Counted from the stretch's first letter, positions 28,247 to 37,069 are shown. The stretch is DNA of 64,000 nucleotides from a virus (IMGVR_UViG_3300042691_015370:80888-144887), one strand, 5' to 3'. The notes: generated by a model from the letters alone, not told the origin. Program-made: numbers and translations.

Positions 28247-28765
28247 TCATTGCACCTTTGAAAACTTCAGATACCATGCAGTAGCAGTTTCAGGAGAATC
28301 ACGTAACAACGAGTCTATCACAACAATCGTCTTAGCAATCCTATATTCAATAAAGAAGGACGGATGCTTCTTGAATGCATGAGCAATCTTTTCCATCGTC
28401 TCAAACGAAGGATGGGCATCACCTTGGAGCAAGCGCTGAACATAGGACTTTCCGAGTCCGGTCTTGGCGGCGATTCCTCTGATAGAAAAACCTTGTGTCA
28501 TGTAACGGAACGTCTCATGAAAATCGAACTCAGAGAAGTCCTCGTCACTGACACGAGCCAACCGCTGCAAGGCTTCGGCACGATCAAGAGTCGGGCGTTT
28601 ACCCGGCCTTGAACCACGACTGCCAGATTTCAAAACATCGCCCAACAGACGTGCAAAGATGTCCGAGTCTTGGCGCAAAAGATCAGACCAGTTGACATCC
28701 ACAACCTCTGGATACTGTGACGTGATGCGTCTGTACTTTTCCTCCCAAGGAATCTTCTTAGCCAT
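28247..28765 (-). CDS. HTH DNA-binding protein next to terminase (small subunit or regulator)
   Basis: 172 aa from ATG 28765, overlapping the upstream gene by 8 bases; a longer frame upstream lacks support. Residues ~92-131 (FSIRGIAAKTGLGKSYVQRL, then PSFETMEKIAHAF) match an XRE/Cro-type helix-turn-helix. The preceding region is basic (SRGSRPGKRP). Being immediately before terL, it may recognise the packaging site, or regulate the late operon. Two small-subunit-like genes lie side by side, so which one is the true small terminase is open. Confidence 0.65.
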   Translation of the reverse strand: MAKKIPWEEKYRRITSQYPEVVDVNWSDLLRQDSDIFARLLGDVLKSGSRGSRPGKRPTLDRAEALQRLARVSDEDFSEFDFHETFRYMTQGFSIRGIAAKTGLGKSYVQRLLQGDAHPSFETMEKIAHAFKKHPSFFIEYRIAKTIVVIDSLLRDSPETATAWYLKFSKVQ

Positions 28766-29420
28766 TAATCTCTGTCCTAATCCAATATTGCTGATTTTCA
28801 CGGAGAGCAGCATCGATCTCGTCAAACTCTTTGAACTGGTCTTTCAGCCAACCAACAATGTCTTCCAAGTTCGCATTAAACTCTTTGCGCTCAGCCGCAT
28901 TGGAGTTCTCATATAGAGTGATTAAACCACGCAGTTCCATCAAAATGGTAATAGCACGCACAGCTTGCTTGTTACGAGTAATGCCCCATTCCTTCGCTCT
29001 TACTCCAAGATTCTTGACATAATCAGCTACAGACTCACCCTGATCCTTGTCACGAGTAGCCTTGTCGATACCCAAGTCTTTCTTGATTCCACGAATCTCT
29101 CGGGAAAAGATGTCTAGTGACTTCTGTAATTCATTAGCATTAATCTTACGACCCTTGTAATCCTCACCCATCGTCAGCCATTGACTAGCCCGGTAGGCAG
29201 CAATTTCAAAGGTAAGAATACGATCAAGTTCCAAAAGATCAGAAATGTTCTTGAAACTATTATCCTGACGGTATCGATCAGCGATGCGGTTATAGTGCTC
29301 TAATTCATCAATGGTCATCAATGTGACCTTGGCACCGGATGGAGATGTAACTTCAAAAGACTCTTCATCATCAGCTTCATCTTCATCCATGATGTTACCG
29401 ATGTTGAAATCCTGATTCAT
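28758..29420 (-). CDS. Terminase small subunit candidate (P27-like)
   Basis: 220 aa, AAAGGAA six bases before ATG 29420. Acidic N-terminus then helices; DRILTFEIAAYRASQWLTMG, KSLDIFSREIRGIKKDLGID and KATRDK match the P27-type small-subunit layout (helical core ending LGL/LGI...R). First gene of the packaging module and overlapping the HTH gene by 8 bases. Small subunits bind the packaging start and activate the motor. Confidence 0.6.
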   Translation of the reverse strand: MNQDFNIGNIMDEDEADDEESFEVTSPSGAKVTLMTIDELEHYNRIADRYRQDNSFKNISDLLELDRILTFEIAAYRASQWLTMGEDYKGRKINANELQKSLDIFSREIRGIKKDLGIDKATRDKDQGESVADYVKNLGVRAKEWGITRNKQAVRAITILMELRGLITLYENSNAAERKEFNANLEDIVGWLKDQFKEFDEIDAALRENQQYWIRTEING

Positions 29421-29473
29421 AGGGTTCCTTTCGTCTCAAAGATCTGTATCGGAATGAGGGACATTTAATTGAC

Positions 29474-30508
29474 CTAAAGATTGCTCATAACGTCCAGATA
29501 AACCGATTTGAGACTCTGCCAAGAATGCTCTTGTGCCCATTGATCAGCCCACTGAGAATACTCAATAACCTTGTCAGGATTTCCCCTTAACCAAAGAATC
29601 TTTTCGGCAATATCTCTAGGATCAGATTCCCAAACATCAATGGTATTGCGGGTTTCAATCGTCTTTATTTTGTGTGCAGGTACTCGCAATTCTTCAGGCA
29701 CCCAAAAAGTCTGAGGGGAACAATCAGACACGATAATGGGCATACCACACGACAAAGCTTCTTGAATAGGAAGACACAAGCCACCAAACTTCCTAGGAAA
29801 AAGAAACACATCTCCCGATTCATACAGTTCGGCTGGAGAATCAACTGCACCTACGGTGAACTTAATATTGCGCTTGTTGCGAATGTCTCGGATGGGACGC
29901 TGAGATCTAATGTTGAGAGTTATATTCTCATCGATGTAGTCCATTGCTTTGGCTGACAAGACCGTTCCATTACGGTCCTCCATTGCAACAGTACCAGCCG
30001 TATGCAGAAGTGAACCGAGACTGGTTCGTGGCTTGTAGGGAAACATCTCTCTATCAACTGGCACAGGCAAAAGCTGAACATTGCGTCCGGGCAGTTGTTC
30101 TCTCACGGTGTCGAGGTACCAAGGAGAGGGAGCGGCAAACAGATCAGGCTCAGGTAATGAGTTCCTGCTGTAGTCAAGGAACTCAAAATTGAATTGCAGA
30201 ACCGTCTTTACAGAAAGTTCTCTAGCTCTTTCAAAGAGCCAATAGTTATATGGCGTCTCACAGGTAAAGACAACATCAAGGTCACGCAAGAAATCCTCAA
30301 TCACCGGATCACTCTGAACTGTCAGATCTGGATAAAGTCGATCATTCCACATCTGAGCACCGGGATACAAAGACATCACCGGCTTGCGACGAGAGTGTCG
30401 TGACAGGTCAACAACCAAGGTCTTAGATGGCTGTAGGTGCCGCCAAAGGGCGTGAGTCTGAACCGACAGACCGGTGAAATCTGCCCGAGCTATGAGTCCG
30501 ATTCTCAT
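29474..30508 (-). CDS. Glycosyltransferase, GT-B fold (GT4-like)
   Basis: 344 aa from ATG 30508, coupled (ATGA) to the methyltransferase upstream. Begins MRIGLIARADFTGLSVQTHA, a Rossmann-like N-domain, and has LFPRKFGGLCLPIQEALSCG around residue 270, the GT4 EX7E-type nucleotide-sugar region (here with Gln-Glu). Cytoplasmic transfer of a sugar from a nucleotide donor is expected. It closes an eight-gene sugar/methyl cluster between the nuclease and packaging genes. Confidence 0.8.
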   Translation of the reverse strand: MRIGLIARADFTGLSVQTHALWRHLQPSKTLVVDLSRHSRRKPVMSLYPGAQMWNDRLYPDLTVQSDPVIEDFLRDLDVVFTCETPYNYWLFERARELSVKTVLQFNFEFLDYSRNSLPEPDLFAAPSPWYLDTVREQLPGRNVQLLPVPVDREMFPYKPRTSLGSLLHTAGTVAMEDRNGTVLSAKAMDYIDENITLNIRSQRPIRDIRNKRNIKFTVGAVDSPAELYESGDVFLFPRKFGGLCLPIQEALSCGMPIIVSDCSPQTFWVPEELRVPAHKIKTIETRNTIDVWESDPRDIAEKILWLRGNPDKVIEYSQWADQWAQEHSWQSLKSVYLDVMSNL

Positions 30509-31026
30509 ACCTTTACCGCCCAACACAGAATGTTCGGATGAGCGTTAACCTGCATACTCTCTACCTCAAAACCAACTTCTTTCAGATACCACTTAAGAGT
30601 ACCCTGATCAAAAAGAGCATAGTGAGAATTGAAACGCCAACTTGCCTTGTCCTGAATGTAGTCTTGGTCATACTGACCACCCATCAAAATCCAAGCCAAC
30701 GAAACAAGCGGCAATGGATCTAGATCGCTTCTAGTTCCGATTCTGCCTCTCATGTATCTCTTGATAGCCTCAGTTGCCTCAGGGACCTGAATGTAAATGC
30801 GAGCACCTTTTACCATAACTCTGTGCCACTCAGTGAGAGCAGCCTTTGTGTCACGATAAGAAATGTGCTCAAGTACGTCCACAACTTTCATCTCAGTGAC
30901 AGTGTTTGCCCTCAGCGGAAGCTCTAGGGCATCAGCCACAAGATCGGGAGACTGTGCGACATCAATGTCGAGATGCAAGTCATAAAGTGGATCTGGATTT
31001 TTGCCGGAACCTAGTTCTACTTTCAA
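30505..31026 (-). CDS. SAM-dependent methyltransferase (class I)
   Basis: 173 aa, ATG 31026 overlapping the previous stop (ATGA). VELGSGKNPDP is the SAM-binding motif I, LDIDVAQSPDLVADALELPL gives the acidic loop and motif after it, and VVDVLEHI plus WHRVMVKGARIYIQVPE are the usual later motifs. Placed among glycosyltransferases, it likely methylates a sugar or lipid-like acceptor. Confidence 0.85.
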   Translation of the reverse strand: MKVELGSGKNPDPLYDLHLDIDVAQSPDLVADALELPLRANTVTEMKVVDVLEHISYRDTKAALTEWHRVMVKGARIYIQVPEATEAIKRYMRGRIGTRSDLDPLPLVSLAWILMGGQYDQDYIQDKASWRFNSHYALFDQGTLKWYLKEVGFEVESMQVNAHPNILCWAVKV

Positions 31027-31703
31027 TACCTTATCCCATAAATCATGCCACCTGTAGATGGTCTACCCAAAACTTCCAGATGACCCCATTCAGCAATAGT
31101 TGTCAACATATGACCGAAACGTGCTTCAAAATTTGGAATATCGCTGACATCTGGGCCGTGAAATTCCATCACAAGGCGACGAACCCCACTAAGCGAAGAA
31201 GCGTCAATACTGTCAAAGCAGTCGTACTCCCCGCCCTCAATGTCCATCTTCAAAACAGCAATCTCACTAAACTGTCTAAGGACGTCAGCAAACGACTCGA
31301 CAGCAAAGTCATTGCCCTCTACAACGTATCCAGAACCTGAAGCAACTTCGTTGTTGGTTATACTACCATAACCACTAGCAAAGCCTAAGGCAACATTTCG
31401 AGCTTCTACCGGCACAAGACGAGTGTTCTCCTGCAATTGCTTGAAATTACTAGCTTCAGGCTCAAATGCCACGACCTTTTTAGCGCCAGCAATACCTGCC
31501 CAAAGGGAGAAGGCTCCGATATTTGCTCCCACGTCCAGAACAATTCCGCCAATGACATGATCTGAATGCATTCTGTACACATTCTCACGCCAGACCTCAT
31601 CAACAACAATGTCATCATCGGTATTGGGTCGAATTAAGATTTTAGCAGAACGACCCTCTTGATCCAGAAGATGAACCAAACCAGACTGACCTCTATAGCT
31701 CAT
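31023..31703 (-). CDS. FkbM-family methyltransferase
   Basis: 226 aa from ATG 31703, which overlaps the previous gene end; the longer open frame to 31823 would run far into it. VLDVGANIGAFSLWAGIAGA is a clear SAM motif and VVAFEPEASNFKQLQEN, VLKMDIEGGEYDCF are characteristic FkbM motifs. O-methylation of sugars is the typical activity. A second methyltransferase in the island suggests a methylated glycan end-product. Confidence 0.85.
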   Translation of the reverse strand: MSYRGQSGLVHLLDQEGRSAKILIRPNTDDDIVVDEVWRENVYRMHSDHVIGGIVLDVGANIGAFSLWAGIAGAKKVVAFEPEASNFKQLQENTRLVPVEARNVALGFASGYGSITNNEVASGSGYVVEGNDFAVESFADVLRQFSEIAVLKMDIEGGEYDCFDSIDASSLSGVRRLVMEFHGPDVSDIPNFEARFGHMLTTIAEWGHLEVLGRPSTGGMIYGIRY

Positions 31704-32643
31704 AGCCCATAACTCCAAAAGCTTGAATGAGACGTTCTGTATACGTGCAGTTAGCACGAACAAAAGCCTGACCAGTAGCAGCGATCCGCTTTCGCTCAGC
31801 ATCATCTTCAACGTACTGATCAATGAGCGACTTCAATCCTGTAAAATCGCCATAATCATAAAGCCTCAGGTGTTCGCCATCAACAAACTCTTCTTCCAAG
31901 CCAGTAATTCGTGGATGAATGAGAAATCCTCCACGACCGACCGTTTCATAAACCCGGTCTGACCAGTAGTAGGGCTTCTTGAAACCGGGGCATAGAGTAT
32001 CACCAACAACAACCTTAGCTGAGGCGTAAAGATCATTGAGGTCTTGACCTCGGACCAAGGACTCAGGATGGCCGTGCTTCACGTAGCGATCCTTGTAAGT
32101 CTTGCTCAGCCATTGGTGTAGCTTGTTTCTATAGGGCCATTCCTTGTGATAGCCGTGAACTGAGCCGACGAAAGCCACATCAGAAGCTAAACTCTCACGA
32201 TAGTTACCCGGCACACACTCAGCCTTCAGTACACCCGGCTTAATGTAGTAATGATTAATGCCAAGTGACTCAAATCTCTTAGCTGACGCAGGATCACCGT
32301 CTGGTGTGAACACGTAACCAGTTGACCAGAATGGATCACCGTGCAAGGTTGACTCACGCTTAATGCCTAGGTACAAGTCCAGATGATATGAAGCAGTCTT
32401 GATACCGTCAGACTCAAGGCGTCTAAAGGTGTCGATCAAAAAAGGCTTATCCTTGACACCCCATGTTCTCGTGTACAACAACACGTCAGCACCAAATCTT
32501 TTAACGGTGCGGCCGAGTTTCGGAAGGTCTAATTGGTCTTCCTGAAGTGGTGCAACCTCAACACCAAGACTTTCTAAAGTCTTTTGAATATGAACTTCTG
32601 TGCAAAATGATTCTCGGAAATTACCGATATAGGCAACCTTCAT
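31693..32643 (-). CDS. Glycosyltransferase, CgeB-like (GT-B)
   Basis: 316 aa. MKVAYIGNFRESFCTEVHIQ start, then a Rossmann-like N-domain, and VVVGDTLCPGFKKPYYWSDR, VYETVGRGGFLIHPRITGLE near residues 215-255, matching the CgeB / spore-maturation-type glycosyltransferase C-domain. Nine bases separate it from the upstream GT2 gene and it overlaps the FkbM gene start by 11 bases. Confidence 0.7.
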   Translation of the reverse strand: MKVAYIGNFRESFCTEVHIQKTLESLGVEVAPLQEDQLDLPKLGRTVKRFGADVLLYTRTWGVKDKPFLIDTFRRLESDGIKTASYHLDLYLGIKRESTLHGDPFWSTGYVFTPDGDPASAKRFESLGINHYYIKPGVLKAECVPGNYRESLASDVAFVGSVHGYHKEWPYRNKLHQWLSKTYKDRYVKHGHPESLVRGQDLNDLYASAKVVVGDTLCPGFKKPYYWSDRVYETVGRGGFLIHPRITGLEEEFVDGEHLRLYDYGDFTGLKSLIDQYVEDDAERKRIAATGQAFVRANCTYTERLIQAFGVMGYEL

Positions 32644-32651
32644 TCTACTTC

Positions 32652-33260
32652 CTATCTCTTCACCAGATTTCGGTACCGTGCATACTTTGTGGCAACATAC
32701 CGATACGTTTTGCGATGCAAATCAACTTGCGAATTACGTCCCTCGTTCACGCCTACAATATACACAACACCCTCGCACTCAACTATGCGACTTCCTGCAA
32801 TATAAAGACGTAGAAACATATCCCAGTCCTCAAGAACTGGTAATGTGTCATCAAATTGCCCGTCAGTCATGAAGTCAACGAGTCTCATTGATGTTCCGAT
32901 AACCAAACAATTGGTTCGAAAAAAATCTTTGGTTTGAATAAAACAAGCGCTCTCGTCAAATGAGCCGTCCGGGTACATGCCGAGTGTCTGTGGCTTGTAG
33001 AGAATCTTCTCGTTGAGATCAACGTAGTTATCAAGATTATCAAAAAAGCTTTTGTCTAAACGGTCGTCAGCATCAAGAAAGGTCACAATGTCGGTATCTA
33101 GCTTTGCTGCACCAGCATTGCGGGCCTGAGCAAGAGATGATCCGTGTTCGGTAACGATCATGTCCGCACCCGCTTCCATGGCTGAGTGTGCAGCAATCTC
33201 AGCCCTGTCGGCCCAAGACTTGTCGCCAAAAGTTCCAATTACGACACCAAAGCTAGCCAT
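32652..33260 (-). CDS. Glycosyltransferase family 2
   Basis: 202 aa. A GT-A fold with the nucleotide-binding DxD-type motif TFLDADDRL (residues ~59-67), a VVIGTFGDKSWADRAEIAAH start, and an LEDWDMFLRLYIAG acceptor-side motif. It overlaps the next upstream gene by eight bases. Expected to transfer a sugar within the phage glycan pathway. Confidence 0.85.
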   Translation of the reverse strand: MASFGVVIGTFGDKSWADRAEIAAHSAMEAGADMIVTEHGSSLAQARNAGAAKLDTDIVTFLDADDRLDKSFFDNLDNYVDLNEKILYKPQTLGMYPDGSFDESACFIQTKDFFRTNCLVIGTSMRLVDFMTDGQFDDTLPVLEDWDMFLRLYIAGSRIVECEGVVYIVGVNEGRNSQVDLHRKTYRYVATKYARYRNLVKR

Positions 33261-33987
33261 TGATTACCCAATCTGGAACATTACCTTCATATTGTTTGAG
33301 AACGGGTCTACGTATTATAGACATAATATGATTATTGTTATGACCGTGGTTCTTTAGATTAGCGTAGCGATCATATTTGATTTTCCTATCCTCTTCACGA
33401 GCATAGCCAAAATGCATCAGATTGATGTTGTTTGTTCTGAAAGGGTCAAGCTTTGCATACGTTGGAGCCGAGCCACAGCCCATCGCCTTCATATTCCAGC
33501 GGCCATTAGGCTGGTACTTGAACAACCGACTCGCTTTGATCTTGTTCCACAGGCCGTCATTTCGATAAAAGCACTTACTGTCGATGATGTCCCAAATCTC
33601 ATCCACCTTCATCTTTACTACGATATAGTCAAGATACTCAGCAAGCTCAATGGTCGAGTGAAGAGCCTTGCGTGGATCACCTTCTTGACTGACGAGAAAT
33701 TCGTCGGCATCAATGGCAAAAACCCAATCTTGTTCATTTGGCTTCATGGCCTCTTCAAAGGCTTGCCACGCAGCGAAACGAAATTCGCCCTCATGGTCCA
33801 TGAAGGTTTCTGACCCAGCGTCTCGCACCAATACACCATAGTCCGAGCAGATCTGAACGGTGTTGTCAGTCGAATGGTCATTAAATAGGAAAAGACCATC
33901 AAATATATCTTGATGGTGCTCAATAAACTCTTTCAAATATCTATGCTCTTCGTTCTTGGCAACAACTAAGCCGTAGACATTAGTCAT
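33253..33987 (-). CDS. Glycosyltransferase (GT2/GT92-like)
   Basis: 244 aa from ATG 33987; an 18-base longer start at 34005 is possible. VYGLVVAKNEEHRYLKEFIE, FLFNDHSTDNTVQI and WVFAIDADEFLV (DxD-like) are typical of GT2 and GT92-type transferases. It overlaps both flanking transferase genes by eight bases, so it is translated as part of one operon. Confidence 0.8.
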   Translation of the reverse strand: MTNVYGLVVAKNEEHRYLKEFIEHHQDIFDGLFLFNDHSTDNTVQICSDYGVLVRDAGSETFMDHEGEFRFAAWQAFEEAMKPNEQDWVFAIDADEFLVSQEGDPRKALHSTIELAEYLDYIVVKMKVDEIWDIIDSKCFYRNDGLWNKIKASRLFKYQPNGRWNMKAMGCGSAPTYAKLDPFRTNNINLMHFGYAREEDRKIKYDRYANLKNHGHNNNHIMSIIRRPVLKQYEGNVPDWVING

Positions 33988-34765
33988 GTTCAATACCCCA
34001 GTCATCCATCAGTTCACGGAAGAGTAGCCGTGACAATTTCAGATGATTATGACCAGTCTGACCAATTGTACGATGCCACTCATGAACCATTTCGGCACCC
34101 TGATCGCCAACATGAAATACCTTGTAGCCAAACTTAGGCATCGCATAACAAACAGCAGTATCCTCATAATACAGGAAGTGCTCTGGCATAGCACCCTTGG
34201 CGTTCGGCCAATGCTTGCGGAACACTGGATCGTTCATAATCGCATTCCATGCTTCCCGGCGAATTATCATGGCCGACCCAATCACCATGACGACTTCAAG
34301 TACATCTCTGTACTCACCACGATCAGTTTTGGACCAACCACGATGCTTCGGCTTGGCATGAGTGCCAATAATACCGGCAGCAGTAAACTTACGAGGTGCT
34401 TTGGCTCTGGAGTACTGAAGTGGTCCAACAACCCCCACATCGGGGTTACTGTCCATAAAGCTGATACACCTATCTATACAGGCGTCATTGACGAAATAGG
34501 TATCGGAGTTGAACAGACCGATATACCGTGACTCGGTGAGACTGGCGCCCAAATTGCAGGCTTTTGCGTAACCGAGATTGGCTTTTACCGGGAGAACCGT
34601 CACGCTGTCAGGGAGACTGAGGCTATGGACCTGATCGGTTGACTCGTTGTCGATAACCACAACCTCCGAAGATGCGGTTGGCCGGTACTGGTCATAGGAG
34701 GACAGGAACCGATCGATCATCGGGTACGTATGATAATTGACAACTACCATAGAAATATCAAGCAT
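33980..34765 (-). CDS. Glycosyltransferase family 2 (rhamnosyltransferase-like)
   Basis: 261 aa. MVVVNYHTYPMIDRFLSSYD, VVVIDNESTDQ, NLGYAKACNLGASLT and IGLFNSDTYF give a complete GT2 signature with the N-S-D motif; EHFLYYEDTAVCYAMPKFGY matches the rhamnosyl/galactofuranosyl-type C-terminal E/D-x-x-C motif. Overlaps by one base with the upstream transferase. Likely adds a sugar to a growing surface or virion glycan. Confidence 0.87.
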   Translation of the reverse strand: MLDISMVVVNYHTYPMIDRFLSSYDQYRPTASSEVVVIDNESTDQVHSLSLPDSVTVLPVKANLGYAKACNLGASLTESRYIGLFNSDTYFVNDACIDRCISFMDSNPDVGVVGPLQYSRAKAPRKFTAAGIIGTHAKPKHRGWSKTDRGEYRDVLEVVMVIGSAMIIRREAWNAIMNDPVFRKHWPNAKGAMPEHFLYYEDTAVCYAMPKFGYKVFHVGDQGAEMVHEWHRTIGQTGHNHLKLSRLLFRELMDDWGIEHD

Positions 34766-35484
34766 CAGAAACCCACCCTTTTGTCAACGCCGTTCAGCAT
34801 AGCTGGGTGCATCACATGCTTGTTACAAACTCGACCGTCCCAATACAAAGTGCCGCCAGCTTTCTGGATCTCTAGTGACCAACCAAGGTCTTCACCTCTG
34901 CGATTGTAAACATAGTCAATCGCATAAGCATTTCTTGTCATCAAATATCCACCGATCAAAATATCAACTTTGACAAGCTGATTGAGATTCTCACGCTTGA
35001 ACATGGTGCCACGATGTGGGCCAACCCACTTACCCATATTGGGATGCAAAGTACTATGCCGAGACACAAAGCACTTGGACCCAATGGCCCAAGCATCCGG
35101 CTTTTCCTCTACAGCAGAAAGCAAAGTCTTAATACCGTCTGGATGCAGCAACACATCAGAGTCAAGGCTGAAAAAGTAATCGGGCGATAGATTACGAACT
35201 TCGCCAAGCAATTCATTGCGTAGATTGACCATCTCGTAGTAGCGGTCGTTGCTCCAGCGATGATCGCCGTCACGACCAGTGAAGACTGAGTAAAAGAAGG
35301 TGACCTTGAGGTCAGTAAGCAAAGCGACAGTATCTGCATCGTCCGGGTGAACATTGCAAATGACCTCTGGTACGACACCGGCCTTCTCGCCAGCAGTCAT
35401 CAGATGCTCGTACCACTTGTCAAGAATCCAGTTTCTTCCCGCCTCGGGATTGCCGACAAGAGGGCATCCAACCAGAAGCCTCAT
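34765..35484 (-). CDS. Glycosyltransferase-like protein (GT-A type)
   Basis: 239 aa from ATG 35484, coupled (ATGA) to the nuclease upstream; the longer frame to 35541 lacks support. DYFFSLDSDVLLHPDGI is a DxD-type metal/nucleotide motif, and LVGCPLVGNPEAGRNWILDK with later GGTLYWDGRVCNKHVMHP match glycosyltransferase-like proteins. First sugar gene of the eight-gene island. Confidence 0.7.
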   Translation of the reverse strand: MRLLVGCPLVGNPEAGRNWILDKWYEHLMTAGEKAGVVPEVICNVHPDDADTVALLTDLKVTFFYSVFTGRDGDHRWSNDRYYEMVNLRNELLGEVRNLSPDYFFSLDSDVLLHPDGIKTLLSAVEEKPDAWAIGSKCFVSRHSTLHPNMGKWVGPHRGTMFKRENLNQLVKVDILIGGYLMTRNAYAIDYVYNRRGEDLGWSLEIQKAGGTLYWDGRVCNKHVMHPAMLNGVDKRVGF

Positions 35485-35843
35485 AGATACCCAGCCTTCT
35501 TCATGAGTTCCATAAAGAGTTCCATCGGCATCATTGCCCACCAGTCTTCTGGCCTTGGCTTACCCTTGGGACGTACAGCGATGAATCCCATTTCTGAACG
35601 TGCATTGACCATCTCAGATTCAAGCTCACGAACCCAAGCAGGGATATCAAGAGCAGCACCGGATTTAACTTCGACACAGACGTTCCATCTACGGTCAGGA
35701 GCAGCCCAACCTGCAATATCGCCTTGATCAAAGCGACCCTTAAGGTGGCGGCGCTCGGCATTTGCGATCCCTTTGCTGATCAGGTACTGGACGTACTTTT
35801 CTTCTGTCTCAGCGCCCTTACTTTTGGCTGTCGATGGCTTCAT
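35481..35843 (-). CDS. PD-(D/E)xK nuclease (Holliday-junction-resolvase-like)
   Basis: 120 aa. Motif order KGAETEEKYVQYLISKG (N-terminal Glu), FDQGDIAGW (catalytic Asp) and VCVEVKSGAALDIPAWVREL (E-x-K) is the PD-(D/E)xK core. Small proteins of this form in phages resolve branched DNA before packaging. Overlaps the upstream gene by 26 bases and couples to the glycosyltransferase. Confidence 0.75.
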   Translation of the reverse strand: MKPSTAKSKGAETEEKYVQYLISKGIANAERRHLKGRFDQGDIAGWAAPDRRWNVCVEVKSGAALDIPAWVRELESEMVNARSEMGFIAVRPKGKPRPEDWWAMMPMELFMELMKKAGYL

Positions 35844-36222
35844 CCTCTAGCTCCATTTGCGCCATCATTTCACGCAGATCCTCAGAAGCTTCCTTCAGCT
35901 TGAAGGAAGTGACCTTCTCTGCGTGTTTGACATCGCTCTCAATGTTCGTCTTAGTGATTCTGAAATGGACATCCAAAGTGTCGCCCTCACTAAACGTAAA
36001 AGCGGACGGAAGCCATTCGTCTACATTATCATACATAGCTTCAAGAGCGAACTTAATACGAGAAGCAATGAGTTGACGAACAAGTGGTTCCATGTCTTTG
36101 TAAATCTCCTTAGAGTTCTGAACCTGCATGAACAGAGCTACACGGTCAAGCCAATAGGGGACCGGCTCAAGTTTGCGGTACGAAATTTGGGTCTGGACAC
36201 CGGCGAATTCGTGAACTGTCAC
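35818..36222 (-). CDS. Unrecognised protein with possible leaderless GTG start
   Basis: 134 aa, MTVHEFAGVQTQISYRK start. Mixed helices and strands, acidic C-terminus overlapping the nuclease gene by 26 bases. Only a GTG (36222) is available; no Shine-Dalgarno sequence precedes it and TACAAT ends six bases upstream, which suggests a leaderless message. It is the first gene after a strong terminator and may head the late minus operon. Function unknown. Confidence 0.7.
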   Translation of the reverse strand: MTVHEFAGVQTQISYRKLEPVPYWLDRVALFMQVQNSKEIYKDMEPLVRQLIASRIKFALEAMYDNVDEWLPSAFTFSEGDTLDVHFRITKTNIESDVKHAEKVTSFKLKEASEDLREMMAQMELEDEAIDSQK

Positions 36223-36228
36223 CCATAC

Positions 36229-36234
36229 ATTGTA
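36229..36234 (-). promoter_or_regulatory. Candidate -10 box (TACAAT) giving a leaderless transcript
   Basis: On the minus strand TACAAT is followed by exactly six bases and then the GTG start at 36222, so transcription would begin at or next to the start codon. No convincing -35 hexamer was found at 16-18 bases. The region lies just downstream of a terminator, a logical place for a late promoter. Confidence 0.4.
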
Positions 36235-36247
36235 AACGGTTCAGTGA

Positions 36248-36296
36248 CACAAAAAACCTAAAAGGGGAGGCCCGGAAACCCGGAACCTCCCCTTTT
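36248..36296 (-). terminator. Strong bidirectional-looking terminator
   Basis: AAAAGGGGAGG and CCTCCCCTTTT form an 11-bp perfect stem (36260-36296) with a C/G-rich loop. On the minus strand it is followed by AGGTTTTTTG. It separates the RNR/sigma transcription unit from the late minus operon starting at 36222. Confidence 0.88.
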
Positions 36297-36312
36297 GCTG
36301 CGCCTCGGTCGC

Positions 36313-36693
36313 TCAAACTGATTGCAGAAAATCAGAAAGCCTTACTGTTGCTTTAGTTCCCGCACGAGTGTTGATCTTCACTACAAACTTCAGCCCCATC
36401 ATCAACATATAAGAAGTGCTTAGCTTGTTAATAAAGTCTGATGGAGCAAAATCAACAACATACAACCACTGAGAATTAAGGCCACGCATTCTGTCAACAT
36501 CATGAACATATTTGTCATTGGGTGATGTCATGTAAGGTCTGCATGCGGGAGCGCCGAATTTGGAACAGAAGAGGCGAGTGCTTACCCCATCCCAAATTGC
36601 TTCACAAGGGTTCCACCGCTCATTGTATCTACTATATGAGCGTGGATCAAAAAACGGCTCAGCTAACTGGATATCTGAAGGATCAGAGATCAT
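36313..36693 (-). CDS. Unrecognised protein
   Basis: 126 aa from ATG 36693 (AGAGGG upstream), overlapping the previous gene by 11 bases; a longer frame to 36738 is not supported. WNPCEAIWDGVSTRLFCSKF and GAPACRPYMTSPNDKYVHDV contain several Cys/His residues but no clear metal motif. Last gene before a strong terminator. Confidence 0.6.
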   Translation of the reverse strand: MISDPSDIQLAEPFFDPRSYSRYNERWNPCEAIWDGVSTRLFCSKFGAPACRPYMTSPNDKYVHDVDRMRGLNSQWLYVVDFAPSDFINKLSTSYMLMMGLKFVVKINTRAGTKATVRLSDFLQSV

Positions 36694-37033
36694 CCCAACC
36701 CTCTTCCCACTCCTTCTTCGCCCGACGAGCTTCCTCACGGAGCATCTCTAGCTCAGTAGGTACGATCTGTTCGAACTCCTGCTTGGCTTCGAACTCTTCT
36801 GGACGCAGGACACGATCAGACCAAGCCACGTTACCGACACGAAGCGTCATTACGAGGAAAAAGTCGGCCTTCCCCTCACGGAGAACCTCATCGATATCAA
36901 CATCTGGAGACATAATCTCCATTTCCTGACCCGGTGCCGGTACTGCGCCAACCTGAGCAGACATGGCGTAGAGGCCAATCTTTTCAAACGCAGCCTTGGA
37001 TTCATCCAGAAGATTGTAAAAGTCGAAAGCCAT
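36683..37033 (-). CDS. Unrecognised acidic protein with leaderless start
   Basis: 116 aa from ATG 37033; the 184-residue open frame above it continues into the winged-helix gene and is not needed. MAFDFYNLLDESKAAFEKIG start, then acidic, partly beta sequence and a C-terminal coiled coil (LEMLREEARRAKKEWEEG). No Shine-Dalgarno site precedes it; a strong -10 TATACT ends six bases before ATG, so translation is probably from a leaderless message. Confidence 0.65.
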   Translation of the reverse strand: MAFDFYNLLDESKAAFEKIGLYAMSAQVGAVPAPGQEMEIMSPDVDIDEVLREGKADFFLVMTLRVGNVAWSDRVLRPEEFEAKQEFEQIVPTELEMLREEARRAKKEWEEGWDDL

Positions 37034-37039
37034 GAGGGG

Positions 37040-37069
37040 AGTATACCGAAATTTCGCCTTGCGAGTCAA
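37040..37069 (-). promoter_or_regulatory. Strong sigma-A-type promoter
   Basis: On the minus strand TTGACT (37064-37069) and TATACT (37040-37045) are separated by 18 bases, close to the ideal vegetative promoter. Six bases later comes ATG 37033, so the transcript should start at the codon itself. It lies inside the end of the winged-helix gene and would drive the two short downstream genes up to the terminator at 36.26 kb. Confidence 0.8.
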
